Source of the DNA: an uncultured euryarchaeote
GTDB lineage: Archaea; Thermoplasmatota; Poseidoniia; Poseidoniales; Poseidoniaceae
Assembly: GCA_937881505.1 (NCBI GenBank)
Contig: CALGEM010000034.1
Span: 1-19,349, forward strand
Reading direction: 5' to 3'
DNA: 19,349 nucleotides
The translations under genes were made by a program, and so were the position numbers. Below are positions 7,455-14,016 of this stretch, piece by piece. Within the stretch, counting starts at the first letter, position 1, and every line of letters starts with the position of its first letter. The notes below the pieces were generated by a model. It had not been told where the DNA came from. It worked only from the letters and a program-made list of their open reading frames with translations, and did not search any database.

Positions 7455-8771
7455 TTAATCATCAATAATGTAGGATTCACCGTTTTTGGGTTCATGAACC
7501 GTGTGGCCCTGAGCTGTCAAGGCTTCGACGAGTGGTGGCCGTGCATGGGTTGGGTCGGTGTGGTAAACGACCACGTGTTTTGCTTGACAGGCTTTCGCAA
7601 AATCAAGGATTTCTTGATGGCCTGCGTGAGTGGAAAAGGAGAATTGTTGGATTTCTAAATCAATGTGGACACGTTGGCCATAGATGTCAATCGCGCCTTC
7701 TTCAAGTAAAGAACGACCACCGGTGTCCCTGGCCTGATATCCTGTGAAGAAAATGGAGTTTTTCACATCGTGTCGCAGGCGATTGAGGTACCAAAGCGCT
7801 GGACCACCGTTCAACATACCGGATGTGGTTACGATGACATCTGCAGATAGTGCCTTCTTACGGTCGGATTTGCTCGACACTTGTTTTGCCCATCGCCATG
7901 CGCGTTCGAGTGCGTTGCTATCACGCAAAAGTGAACCATGCTCCATGTGTGTTTTCGCCACCCGCTTGCCCATACCGTCAACATGAACATTGAGGTTCGG
8001 AAGATGACGATGAAGGAGCATGACAACGTCTTGGGTTCGACCGTTCGCAAAAGCGGGAATGAGAACTGTTCCTCCACGACGAACCACATCAGTAACCGCT
8101 TGAATAAATCGATCTATTTCTTCTTCCTTCGGTGGATGGTCTCGCCCACCATAGGTCCCTTCAACAAAGAGGATGTCTGCTTGGACCGGTTGAGCTCCTG
8201 AGACAAGAGGTGAATCACGGGTGTCAAAATCGCCGGTTAACAACACGGTGGTTGTGGGTGTTTTGATGTGAAGCATTGCTGCACCTGGGATGTGTCCAGC
8301 AGGATGCAACGTGAGGTCCCAATCATGATGTTTCCACGGTATGCCAAAATCATGAACATACCAAGAATCGACCGCTGTATCAATATCCCGCTTATCCCAA
8401 GCAAGTGGATAGCGCTCAATGGAACTGACTTTGTAGGTATCTCGCCACATCATGTCAGAAAGTTGGGCGGTGATGATGGTCCCGTGAAGGCGGGTGCGAT
8501 GATGAGCACACAACCAAGGTGCCATACCAAGATGGTCGATATGTGAATGTGTGATGACAGCGTCATGAACGAGAGGAGCTTCACTGGGATAACGTGGCGG
8601 CGATGTTGGCGCAATTCCATAATCAAGAAGTAAGCGAGTTCCTGAAGGATCTTCCATAACAATACCAACATTTCCAACCTCATCACCTCCTCCGAGGTAG
8701 TGGAATCGAAATCCACTTGCAGGAGGCTCATCAGGATAGGTCGAGGTTCGGCCAGCAGCATACAAGACCAT
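7455..8771 (-). CDS. MBL-fold beta-CASP ribonuclease (aCPSF/RNase J-like)
   Basis: Predicted cytoplasmic zinc-dependent nuclease of the CPSF73/aCPSF superfamily, acting in RNA processing or decay. Counting from the GTG at 8828, the metallo-beta-lactamase motifs are LLLDYG (67-71), HSHIDH (94-99), HPAGH (175-179) and TGDFD (198-202). The beta-CASP part follows with EGTYG (223-227), PAFANGRTQ (258-266) and THAGHQEI (400-407), whose His401 fits motif C. There is no N-terminal KH domain, so it resembles the shorter archaeal aCPSF2 group rather than aCPSF1. The frame could begin at that GTG (457 residues), but the codon lies inside a palindrome that recurs before the divergent ferredoxin gene, so I prefer the ATG at 8771 (438 residues). 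It heads a minus-strand run with the zinc-ribbon gene and tupA. Confidence 0.92.
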   Translation of the reverse strand: MVLYAAGRTSTYPDEPPASGFRFHYLGGGDEVGNVGIVMEDPSGTRLLLDYGIAPTSPPRYPSEAPLVHDAVITHSHIDHLGMAPWLCAHHRTRLHGTIITAQLSDMMWRDTYKVSSIERYPLAWDKRDIDTAVDSWYVHDFGIPWKHHDWDLTLHPAGHIPGAAMLHIKTPTTTVLLTGDFDTRDSPLVSGAQPVQADILFVEGTYGGRDHPPKEEEIDRFIQAVTDVVRRGGTVLIPAFANGRTQDVVMLLHRHLPNLNVHVDGMGKRVAKTHMEHGSLLRDSNALERAWRWAKQVSSKSDRKKALSADVIVTTSGMLNGGPALWYLNRLRHDVKNSIFFTGYQARDTGGRSLLEEGAIDIYGQRVHIDLEIQQFSFSTHAGHQEILDFAKACQAKHVVVYHTDPTHARPPLVEALTAQGHTVHEPKNGESYIIDD

Positions 8772-8822
8772 GATGGGACCAAAGGGTTCTCTTGCATGAA
8801 TATGTGGGTAGTACCCCCTTAT

Positions 8823-8988
8823 TTCCACTGGAAGAGATTTTCTTGGTGTTCAGGTTGAAAATTCAATGATTCAATTCCAATATATTCAAGTGCTTCTCGC
8901 GAGCATATTCCACGGGTTTTTCTCGATTCAGATTCTCTCCTCGTTTTCTCGATCATCATCAACAATTCAAATTCATATTCCACTGGAA
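8823..8988. promoter_or_regulatory. Divergent control region with two copies of an 11-base palindrome
   Basis: The perfect odd palindrome TTCCACTGGAA occurs at 8823-8833 and again at 8978-8988, one near each end of the gap between the divergent beta-CASP and ferredoxin genes. The likeness extends outwards as an inverted repeat: 8812-8831 read on the minus strand matches 8980-8999 at 17 of 20 bases, including GGGGTA. Extra TTCCA half-sites occur between them (near 8875 and 8905), and an AT-rich AATATATT at 8879-8886 could be a TATA element. This looks like an operator or promoter shared by the two gene sets. No regulator can be named. Confidence 0.45.
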
Positions 8989-8998
8989 ATGAAGGGGT

Positions 8999-9292
8999 AT
9001 GAACCCCTCATCCTTTCTCTGTGAAATTTGTGCTGAAATTCTTTCCGAAGGAAAACGAAGAAGTCTTCAACGGCGAATTCCTCCACAGGTCATGGCCCGA
9101 ATTCCTTCTCATGAATTCGTGGTCGACGAAGATCGTTGTTTTGGTTGTGGTGCCTGCATCGCTCTATGTCCAGTGCACGTCCTCACGTTAGAAAATCGAA
9201 TGATTTACGTTGACGAACCAAATTGCACCCATTGTCGTCTTTGCATACCCTCCTGTCCTGTTTTTGCTCTTGACCTGGTGGAATCTGTATGA
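8999..9292 (+). CDS. Ferredoxin with two [4Fe-4S] clusters
   Basis: Small soluble electron carrier. The 97-residue product has two cluster-binding motifs, CFGCGACIALCP (Cys47, 50, 53, 57) and CTHCRLCIPSCP (Cys76, 79, 82, 86), the classic pattern for two [4Fe-4S] centres. The ~40-residue N-terminal extension is basic and carries an extra Cys pair (CEIC, 8-11). A shorter start at the ATG of 9092 would remove most of it, so the start is not certain. The last four bases, ATGA, overlap the start of the next gene, a putative flavoprotein. That overlap implies coupled translation and suggests the ferredoxin is its electron partner. Confidence 0.9.
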   Translation: MNPSSFLCEICAEILSEGKRRSLQRRIPPQVMARIPSHEFVVDEDRCFGCGACIALCPVHVLTLENRMIYVDEPNCTHCRLCIPSCPVFALDLVESV

Positions 9293-10005
9293 ACGTGATT
9301 CTCATTGGTGGAACAATCGAGGCCTTGGTGTTGGCCCACCATCTGCAAAGCGAACATCATGTGATCATCATAGAGCTTGAAGCTGAACTCGGCTTACCAG
9401 TTATGCACCCTGGTCGCGTGGTTAATCCAGAACTTCTCCATGCGTACATGACTGATGAACAACAAAATTTTCTCCTACTTTCTGAAAATGAACAAGGTTG
9501 GGGTTGCCGTTGGGATTGGGTTCTCAAACACCTTGCAGCCAACATTTCGCGAAAGGGTGTTCAGTGTTTCACCCGAACCAGAATCCTATCGTGCTCCAAA
9601 GAAAATGAAGAGTACATCTTGGAACTTTCATCAACCGAACGTCATCTTCCAACTCATCTCACGGCTGACCGTGTGATCGTGATGAGTCCACCTCAAACTT
9701 CTGGACCAGGTCTTCGACAACATTGTCTTGAACCATCCCAACCTGAACAATTTCCTGGAAACGATGGTGTTGGTTGGAAGGGTGCCACCGTGTTAACTGA
9801 AGATGCAAAAGAGGCACCATACACGGATTTACACCTCAATCGTGGTGACGGTATGACTGAACTATGGTGGAAAGAGGAAATAACATGGGAACCACCTCGT
9901 GGTTTTTTTGAATCAACATCGGTTGTGTTATCGGCAAATCCAGACGAACTTTCCTTTGATGGGGTCGTTTCAAGGGTGCTTGACTTCGTGACTGATTCCG
10001 TGTAA
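9289..10005 (+). CDS. Rossmann-fold, putative FAD-dependent oxidoreductase
   Basis: The 238-residue product starts with a beta-alpha-beta dinucleotide-binding fold, VILIGGTIEALVLAHHL (3-19), then IIIELEAELG (26-35), whose acidic residue would bind the ribose. The usual GxGxxG glycines are altered to GGTIEA. A later segment (about 76-100, with WDWVLKHLAANISRKGV) resembles the part of geranylgeranyl-reductase/monooxygenase-type flavoproteins that follows the FAD motif. The chain is much shorter than those enzymes (usually 350-450 residues), and I cannot find their later GD motif. It may be a reduced flavoprotein or a non-catalytic relative. The 4-base overlap with the ferredoxin gene argues for a redox role. 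I would not assign a substrate. Confidence 0.6.
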   Translation: MNVILIGGTIEALVLAHHLQSEHHVIIIELEAELGLPVMHPGRVVNPELLHAYMTDEQQNFLLLSENEQGWGCRWDWVLKHLAANISRKGVQCFTRTRILSCSKENEEYILELSSTERHLPTHLTADRVIVMSPPQTSGPGLRQHCLEPSQPEQFPGNDGVGWKGATVLTEDAKEAPYTDLHLNRGDGMTELWWKEEITWEPPRGFFESTSVVLSANPDELSFDGVVSRVLDFVTDSV

Positions 10006-10017
10006 AGTTAGATATTT
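10004..10017 (+). promoter_or_regulatory. Possible archaeal BRE/TATA element before the desaturase gene
   Basis: AAAG followed by TTAGATATTT lies about 70-85 bases before the ATG at 10089, directly after the end of the flavoprotein gene. The layout resembles a purine-rich BRE plus a TATA box, but the match is loose and the region has no second supporting signal. Confidence 0.25.
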
Positions 10018-10088
10018 GGTGTGATTAGAAACACCACTTTCTTAGGCTAAACGGGTTGGCCAACTTGAGAACGCCGTTGGCGTTGGTG

Positions 10089-11192
10089 ATGAACATGGGT
10101 GCACATCCAATGGCAAAACTCCGCCAGCAATTACAAGAAAAAGGCCTTCTCGAGAAACCAACGGCTAAGTCGTGGACGAAATTAATTACCCTCTTGATCA
10201 TCGTTGGTTTTCTGTACGCAGCCCACATCATGCTTCCGTTGAAGTGGGGTCTTCTCCTTCTTCCTATAACCGCCCTGTTCACGACGACCATTGCAATGAT
10301 CGGTCATGAAGGCGTCCACTCATCCGCTTGCAAATCCAAAGCCGGCAACATCTCTATCGCCACCCTCGCTTTCCCACTTTTCTCCGGATTGTCGATGAAT
10401 TATTGGCGTGAAAAACACAACGTGCAACATCACGCCTTCCCAAACGTCATCCAAAAAGACCCCGATATCTATTCTTGGCCACTGACTTTTTCATCTGAGG
10501 AATATCAATCGAGCGGACCTCTACGAAGGTTCTTTCAGAAATACCTCCAAGCCTACATCTTTTGGCCTATTATCACCCCACTTGTTGGCCATCTCATGCG
10601 TTATGACGGTCTGAAGTACATCGTCACTGCGCCGTTTAAAGCTAAGAAAAATCGCTTCTCAAAGATGTATCTTCTTGATGTCTCCATGCTGTGTGCGCAC
10701 TTCTTCCTTTGGCTTGGCCTTCCCATTCTTCTCGGACTTTCATGGCAGATAACCGTTGGATTCTATGTCATGCTTTGGGCCGCTGTAGGTCTGTACTTGA
10801 CAGCCATCTTCCTCCCTGGACATGCTGGCCGCCCCATCGTAATGGAATATGACGAGAACTGGCGACTTCAGATTGAAACAGGACGACGTATCAAACTCGG
10901 GCCAATCGGTTCGTTTTTCTTCGTTGGATTGGACTACCAAATTGAACACCACCTCCTTCCGGCTCTTTCTCATTTCAATCTTCCACAAGCAGCGCCCATC
11001 GTCAAAGAATATGCAGAAGAACGAGGTTGGGAATACGAAGAAGTCGGCTTCATTCGTGCACTGTGGGATTCAACGGTAGCTTTGGCCGTGGCATGGAAAA
11101 CACCACCCATTGTCATCGACGCTTCTTCAGAAGGAAACTTGGGCTTACTTGAAGACTTTGGGCCCGGTGCACCTCAACCAGAAAACGGTTAA
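10089..11192 (+). CDS. Membrane fatty-acid desaturase, three histidine boxes
   Basis: Di-iron integral membrane desaturase of the acyl-lipid/front-end type, which inserts a double bond in an acyl chain using O2 and reducing power, usually from ferredoxin or cytochrome b5. The 367-residue product has all three His boxes: HEGVH (73-77), HNVQHH (110-115) and QIEHH (284-288). The Gln in the third box is typical of delta-5/6-like enzymes. Hydrophobic segments sit near residues 32-72, 160-170 and 200-245. There is no fused cytochrome b5 domain, so an external donor is needed; the ferredoxin gene two places upstream is the obvious candidate. The frame opens at a TTG (10056), but I chose the ATG at 10089, preceded by GGTG. 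Substrate and bond position cannot be read from sequence. It is unusual if the host is an archaeon with isoprenoid lipids. Confidence 0.92.
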   Translation: MNMGAHPMAKLRQQLQEKGLLEKPTAKSWTKLITLLIIVGFLYAAHIMLPLKWGLLLLPITALFTTTIAMIGHEGVHSSACKSKAGNISIATLAFPLFSGLSMNYWREKHNVQHHAFPNVIQKDPDIYSWPLTFSSEEYQSSGPLRRFFQKYLQAYIFWPIITPLVGHLMRYDGLKYIVTAPFKAKKNRFSKMYLLDVSMLCAHFFLWLGLPILLGLSWQITVGFYVMLWAAVGLYLTAIFLPGHAGRPIVMEYDENWRLQIETGRRIKLGPIGSFFFVGLDYQIEHHLLPALSHFNLPQAAPIVKEYAEERGWEYEEVGFIRALWDSTVALAVAWKTPPIVIDASSEGNLGLLEDFGPGAPQPENG

Positions 11193-11222
11193 TCTCTTCA
11201 ACGTTCATCGGTTGGAAAGACC

Positions 11223-11960
11223 ATGACTGAGAAGTTGTACCTTCAAGACATTGAAGCGGCGTATGCACGTCAATTCGACGCTACCGTCGTCGATGTCTCA
11301 GAAAACACCGTCGTGTTGGACAGGACCCTGTTCTACCCGCTTGGTGGTGGCCAGCATTGGGACACCGGCGTGCTTTCAGGTCCAAACGGAGACATCCAGG
11401 TATCAGAAGTACGGGGTCGCGGCGATGTGCACCACACCGTTGAGGAAGGACATCAATTGACCGTTGGTGATGAAGTCCGAGGAACCATTGATTGGGAAAC
11501 GAGATATGCTCACATGCGCATGCACACCGCTCAACACCTGGTTAGTGGGTTAGCGTACGAGATGTTTGATGGTGTTCGAACGGTGGGGAATCAAATCCAT
11601 GCCGACCGTTCTCGCATTGATTTCAATCCCATTTCCTTTGATGAAATGATGCTCGCCAACCTTATCGGAGCGGCCAACGAACGGATTGATGCTGGATTGG
11701 CGGTCACGGACGCCGTGATGACCAGGGATGAAATCAACGCCATCATGCCCGCTGACCGGACCAATATGGACCTTCTTCCAGCGAGTGTGAAGGAACTTCG
11801 CATCGTTCAAATTGGCGATCGCGTCGATATGTGCCCCTGTGCTGGAACGCACGTGAGCAACATCGGTGAACTTGGACACATCCAATTTCATCGTCAGATT
11901 TTAGATATCATATTTTTAATAAAAAATCTCATTTTTCAAATCATATTCGATAAATCGTGA
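11223..11960 (+). CDS. alaX: AlaX alanyl-tRNA editing protein, 3' end replaced at the join
   Basis: Stand-alone editing hydrolase that removes Ser or Gly wrongly attached to tRNA-Ala. Residues 1 to about 222 match an AlaX-M type protein: the GGGQHWDTG block (41-49) after the N-terminal barrel, then the zinc ligands HTAQH (His101, His105) and CAGTH (Cys206, His210), ending GELGHIQF. From about 11,889 the reading frame runs into unrelated AT-rich DNA and reaches a stop only at 11,960, adding some 23 hydrophobic residues (such as IIFLIKNLIFQIIF) that do not belong to the family. The missing native part is probably only the last few to twenty residues of AlaX-M. The tail is an artefact of the join. 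Confidence 0.88.
   Translation: MTEKLYLQDIEAAYARQFDATVVDVSENTVVLDRTLFYPLGGGQHWDTGVLSGPNGDIQVSEVRGRGDVHHTVEEGHQLTVGDEVRGTIDWETRYAHMRMHTAQHLVSGLAYEMFDGVRTVGNQIHADRSRIDFNPISFDEMMLANLIGAANERIDAGLAVTDAVMTRDEINAIMPADRTNMDLLPASVKELRIVQIGDRVDMCPCAGTHVSNIGELGHIQFHRQILDIIFLIKNLIFQIIFDKS
11886..11900. other. Junction of two genomes (probable chimeric join)
   Basis: To the left is the end of an archaeal-type AlaX gene; to the right is the middle of a Bacteroidota ABC-exporter gene on the other strand. Base composition changes at once: bases 11,341-11,400 hold 36 G+C of 60, while 12,421-12,480 hold 11 of 60. Every gene to the right is Bacteroidota-like and none to the left is. No direct repeat, inverted repeat, tRNA, integrase or IS end is visible at the point. 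A cloning, amplification or assembly chimera fits best. Confidence 0.8.
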
Positions 11961-12236
11961 AACATTAATCAGGGTTTGTCTCATTATAAAAGTAAATAGA
12001 CCAGCAATCAAGGCAGAGAGGATTATGAAAATTATGTTTTTGAGTAATTGTTCTTTTAAATAACCCAATTCTATAGAATTGTTTAAAGTATATTGCTCTA
12101 TTAAGGTTATTGAGTTTCCAATTAAATTTGGAGCCACCAAAGCAAAAATTCTGGCAATAATTGTTATAATAATGCCAATTATAATTTTGCTTCTGTAATG
12201 ATAAAAAAACTTATTTAGGTATTTTAATTCACCCAT
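11916..12236 (-). CDS. ABC exporter, N-terminal transmembrane fragment (cut at the join)
   Basis: The 106 residues visible are the start of a type-1 ABC exporter half-transporter. After a basic opening they show a first membrane helix (about 16-36, with IIIGIIITIIARIFALVAPNL, then IGNSI), a polar loop, a second helix (about 70-92) and the start of the coupling region SRFIEYDLKNEIF, a typical exporter block. A full gene would have ~580 residues with an ATPase domain; none of that remains. The frame meets TAA at 11916-11918 and another TAA 15 bases on, within a stretch that otherwise still reads like the exporter (KYDI, NLT). Both stops fall within 30 bases of the join. The frame opens at a TTG (12251) inside a promoter-like element, so I take the ATG at 12236. 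An exporter gene divergent from nusB is common in flavobacteria. Confidence 0.75.
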   Translation of the reverse strand: MGELKYLNKFFYHYRSKIIIGIIITIIARIFALVAPNLIGNSITLIEQYTLNNSIELGYLKEQLLKNIIFIILSALIAGLFTFIMRQTLINVSRFIEYDLKNEIFY

Positions 12237-12248
12237 AAAATTGATTTT

Positions 12249-12256
12249 CAAATATA
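12249..12256 (-). promoter_or_regulatory. Bacteroidota -7 element for the ABC exporter gene
   Basis: On the minus strand TATATTTG matches the Bacteroidota consensus TAnnTTTG and sits 12 bases before the ATG at 12236. No clear -33 TTG lies at the right distance, so it rests on one element. Confidence 0.4.
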
Positions 12257-12264
12257 CATTTTAA

Positions 12265-12297
12265 TTGATGTTTATAGTTTAAAAATATTTACATTTG
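12265..12297 (+). promoter_or_regulatory. Bacteroidota-type promoter for the nusB gene set
   Basis: TACATTTG at 12290-12297 matches the -7 consensus TAnnTTTG. A TTG at 12265-12267 lies 22 bases upstream, slightly longer than the usual ~19-21. The nusB ATG follows 17 bases later, giving a short leader. The whole gap between the divergent genes is under 80 bases and very AT-rich. Confidence 0.5.
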
Positions 12298-12314
12298 CCA
12301 TCAAGTTCATTTAA

Positions 12315-13229
12315 ATGTTAAACAGAAGGCACATAAGAATTAAAATATTACAATTATTGTATTCAAAGACCACTGGAAAAATAGACAATAGATCCCTTTT
12401 AAAACAATTTGAACAAACATCTCAAAACTTTTACAAACTTTTTTTAACTCAATTAATTCTCTTAAAAGAAATTTTTAAAGAATCCATCAGAGTTGTTGAA
12501 CTAAACGAAAAAAAATATTTTAAAGAAGATTCTAAATTGATAGTAAAGCTGTTTACTGAAAATAAACTTCTAAAATCTATCAACTCAGATAAATTTTTAA
12601 CTAAAGCTTTTGAAAAATATGAATTAAATTATTGGACTAATAATATTAATAAAGTTCAAAATATATTTCAAGAGATATTGAAAAGTGAAATTTTTATTAA
12701 TTATTCAAAAAATGAAAATTCTTTTGTTCAAGACGTTTATAAAAATGTGATTGCTAGTAATGATGAACTATTTGATTTTTATGAGGACTGTGAAATTGGT
12801 TGGGTTGATGACTTTCCACTTGTTAATACAATGGTTTTAAATTGGTTAATTAATTCTTCAATTAATAGTTCAACTCAAATTCCAACAAAAATCTTTAAAG
12901 ACAGGTCTGATAAAAAGTTCGGTAAAGAATTGTTTAAAATTGCTGTTAAAGATGATAAGAATATACAAGATCTTATAAATGAATATACGCCTGAATGGGA
13001 CAATGATAGAATCGCTGTTATTGATATGATTATTTTGAAAATGTGTATAAATGAATTCACAAGCTTTCCATCAATACCCGTAAAGGTTAGTATAAATGAA
13101 TATGTTGAAATTTCTAAAGAATATTCTAGTCCAAATAGCAGCACATTTATCAATGGTGTTTTAAATAATATTTACAGAAAACTAGACAAAGAAGGAATGA
13201 TAAATAAAAATGAAAGGGGTTCACAATAA
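12315..13229 (+). CDS. nusB: NusB, transcription antitermination factor (long Bacteroidota form)
   Basis: RNA-binding factor that, with NusE/S10, binds boxA in rRNA leaders and supports antitermination. The 304-residue product is about twice the E. coli length, as is normal in Bacteroidota. The start MLNRRHIRIKILQLLYS matches the NusB N-terminus. The recognisable core returns at about 200-295: KLFKIAV-like text, then DRIAVIDMIILKMCINEF, IPVKVSINEYVEISKEYS and the closing block FINGVLNNIYRKL. The middle (about 60-195) is low-complexity, rich in Asn, Lys and Phe, and shows no motif. It leads an operon with the DUF1573 gene and yajC, an order well known in Bacteroidota. Confidence 0.93.
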   Translation: MLNRRHIRIKILQLLYSKTTGKIDNRSLLKQFEQTSQNFYKLFLTQLILLKEIFKESIRVVELNEKKYFKEDSKLIVKLFTENKLLKSINSDKFLTKAFEKYELNYWTNNINKVQNIFQEILKSEIFINYSKNENSFVQDVYKNVIASNDELFDFYEDCEIGWVDDFPLVNTMVLNWLINSSINSSTQIPTKIFKDRSDKKFGKELFKIAVKDDKNIQDLINEYTPEWDNDRIAVIDMIILKMCINEFTSFPSIPVKVSINEYVEISKEYSSPNSSTFINGVLNNIYRKLDKEGMINKNERGSQ

Positions 13230-13247
13230 TTTTTATAATTTTAGGAT

Positions 13248-13724
13248 ATGAAATTTTTTATGAAAGTATACGGTTATTTATTCTTTAGTCTTTTGGCTGC
13301 ATTCTTTGTTGGATTTGTTTTTAAATCTTGTGATTCTGATCCCTCGAAAAAGATTAAGGCAGAGAACGTAAAAGCAACTGAAGAAAGACTGGACAAGTCT
13401 TATGATTCACCTGAAATCGAGTTTGATTTTGATACATATGATTTTGGTGAAGTTAAAGATGGTGAAGTGGTTGAGGTTGATTTTAATTTTACAAATACAG
13501 GAAAATCTGATTTAATAATTTTTGATGCTTCTGCTAGCTGTGGATGTACTGTTCCAGAATATCCTCAGAATGTAAACATAGGGCCAGGGCAAAAAGAAAA
13601 ATTAAAAGTTAGGTTTGACACTTCAAATAAACCCGGAAAACAAATGAAGTCAGTAACTTTAACAACAAACACAAATACTGGTAAAAAAATAATAAGATTA
13701 TCAGGTTTTGTTTTAAATAAGTAA
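13248..13724 (+). CDS. DUF1573 envelope protein
   Basis: 158-residue exported protein of unknown function. A hydrophobic segment at about 8-25 ends in FKSC, which could be a signal peptide or a poor lipobox; the Lys at -2 and Phe at -3 do not fit the usual pattern, so lipidation is doubtful. The rest is one DUF1573 immunoglobulin-like beta domain: FDFDTYDFGEVKDGE, then FTNTGKSDLII, the marked SASCGCTVPEYP block, and GKQMKSVTLTTNT. It follows nusB by 18 bases and is followed by yajC after 1 base. In many Bacteroidota this gene sits between nusB and yajC. Confidence 0.9.
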   Translation: MKFFMKVYGYLFFSLLAAFFVGFVFKSCDSDPSKKIKAENVKATEERLDKSYDSPEIEFDFDTYDFGEVKDGEVVEVDFNFTNTGKSDLIIFDASASCGCTVPEYPQNVNIGPGQKEKLKVRFDTSNKPGKQMKSVTLTTNTNTGKKIIRLSGFVLNK

Positions 13725-13725
13725 T

Positions 13726-14007
13726 ATGGAAGGATTTGGTCAATTTTTACCGATAATACTGCTTTTTATAGCAATGTATTTTTTGTTTATTCTGCCTCAG
13801 AGTAAAAAAGCAAAAAAAGAGAAAAAATTTATTTCGAATATAAAAACTGGAGATAGGGTAGTAACAAAAAGTGGTATGCATGGAAAGATAGTTGAGATTA
13901 ATGATAGTAATAATACTTGTGTTTTAGTGACTATGGCTGGAAAAATAAAATTTGATAAATCTGCAATTTCTTTTGAATTGTCAGAGGCATTAAATAAGAA
14001 AGATTAA
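13726..14007 (+). CDS. yajC: YajC, preprotein translocase accessory subunit
   Basis: Small inner-membrane protein that associates with SecDF and the Sec translocon. The 93-residue product has one membrane helix (about 7-24, FLPIILLFIAMYFLFILP), then the family signature PQSKKAKKEKKF and the soluble block IKTGDRVVTKSGMHGKIVEI. Its start follows the DUF1573 stop by one base, which suggests coupled translation. Confidence 0.95.
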   Translation: MEGFGQFLPIILLFIAMYFLFILPQSKKAKKEKKFISNIKTGDRVVTKSGMHGKIVEINDSNNTCVLVTMAGKIKFDKSAISFELSEALNKKD

Positions 14008-14016
14008 AAACTATAA

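Noticed and set aside
11886..11900. Genuine horizontal transfer by a mobile element at the join
   Set aside because: No integrase, transposase, attachment-site tRNA or repeat is next to it, and both genes are cut in conserved sequence; kept only as the less likely alternative.
11889..11960. Hydrophobic C-terminal tail on AlaX as a new membrane anchor
   Set aside because: The tail is translated from antisense exporter DNA beyond the join and starts exactly where composition changes.
12875..13153. Hydrophobic minus-strand frame of 92 residues
   Set aside because: It is antisense to the conserved C-terminal core of NusB; hydrophobicity is expected from the reverse complement of AT-rich coding DNA.
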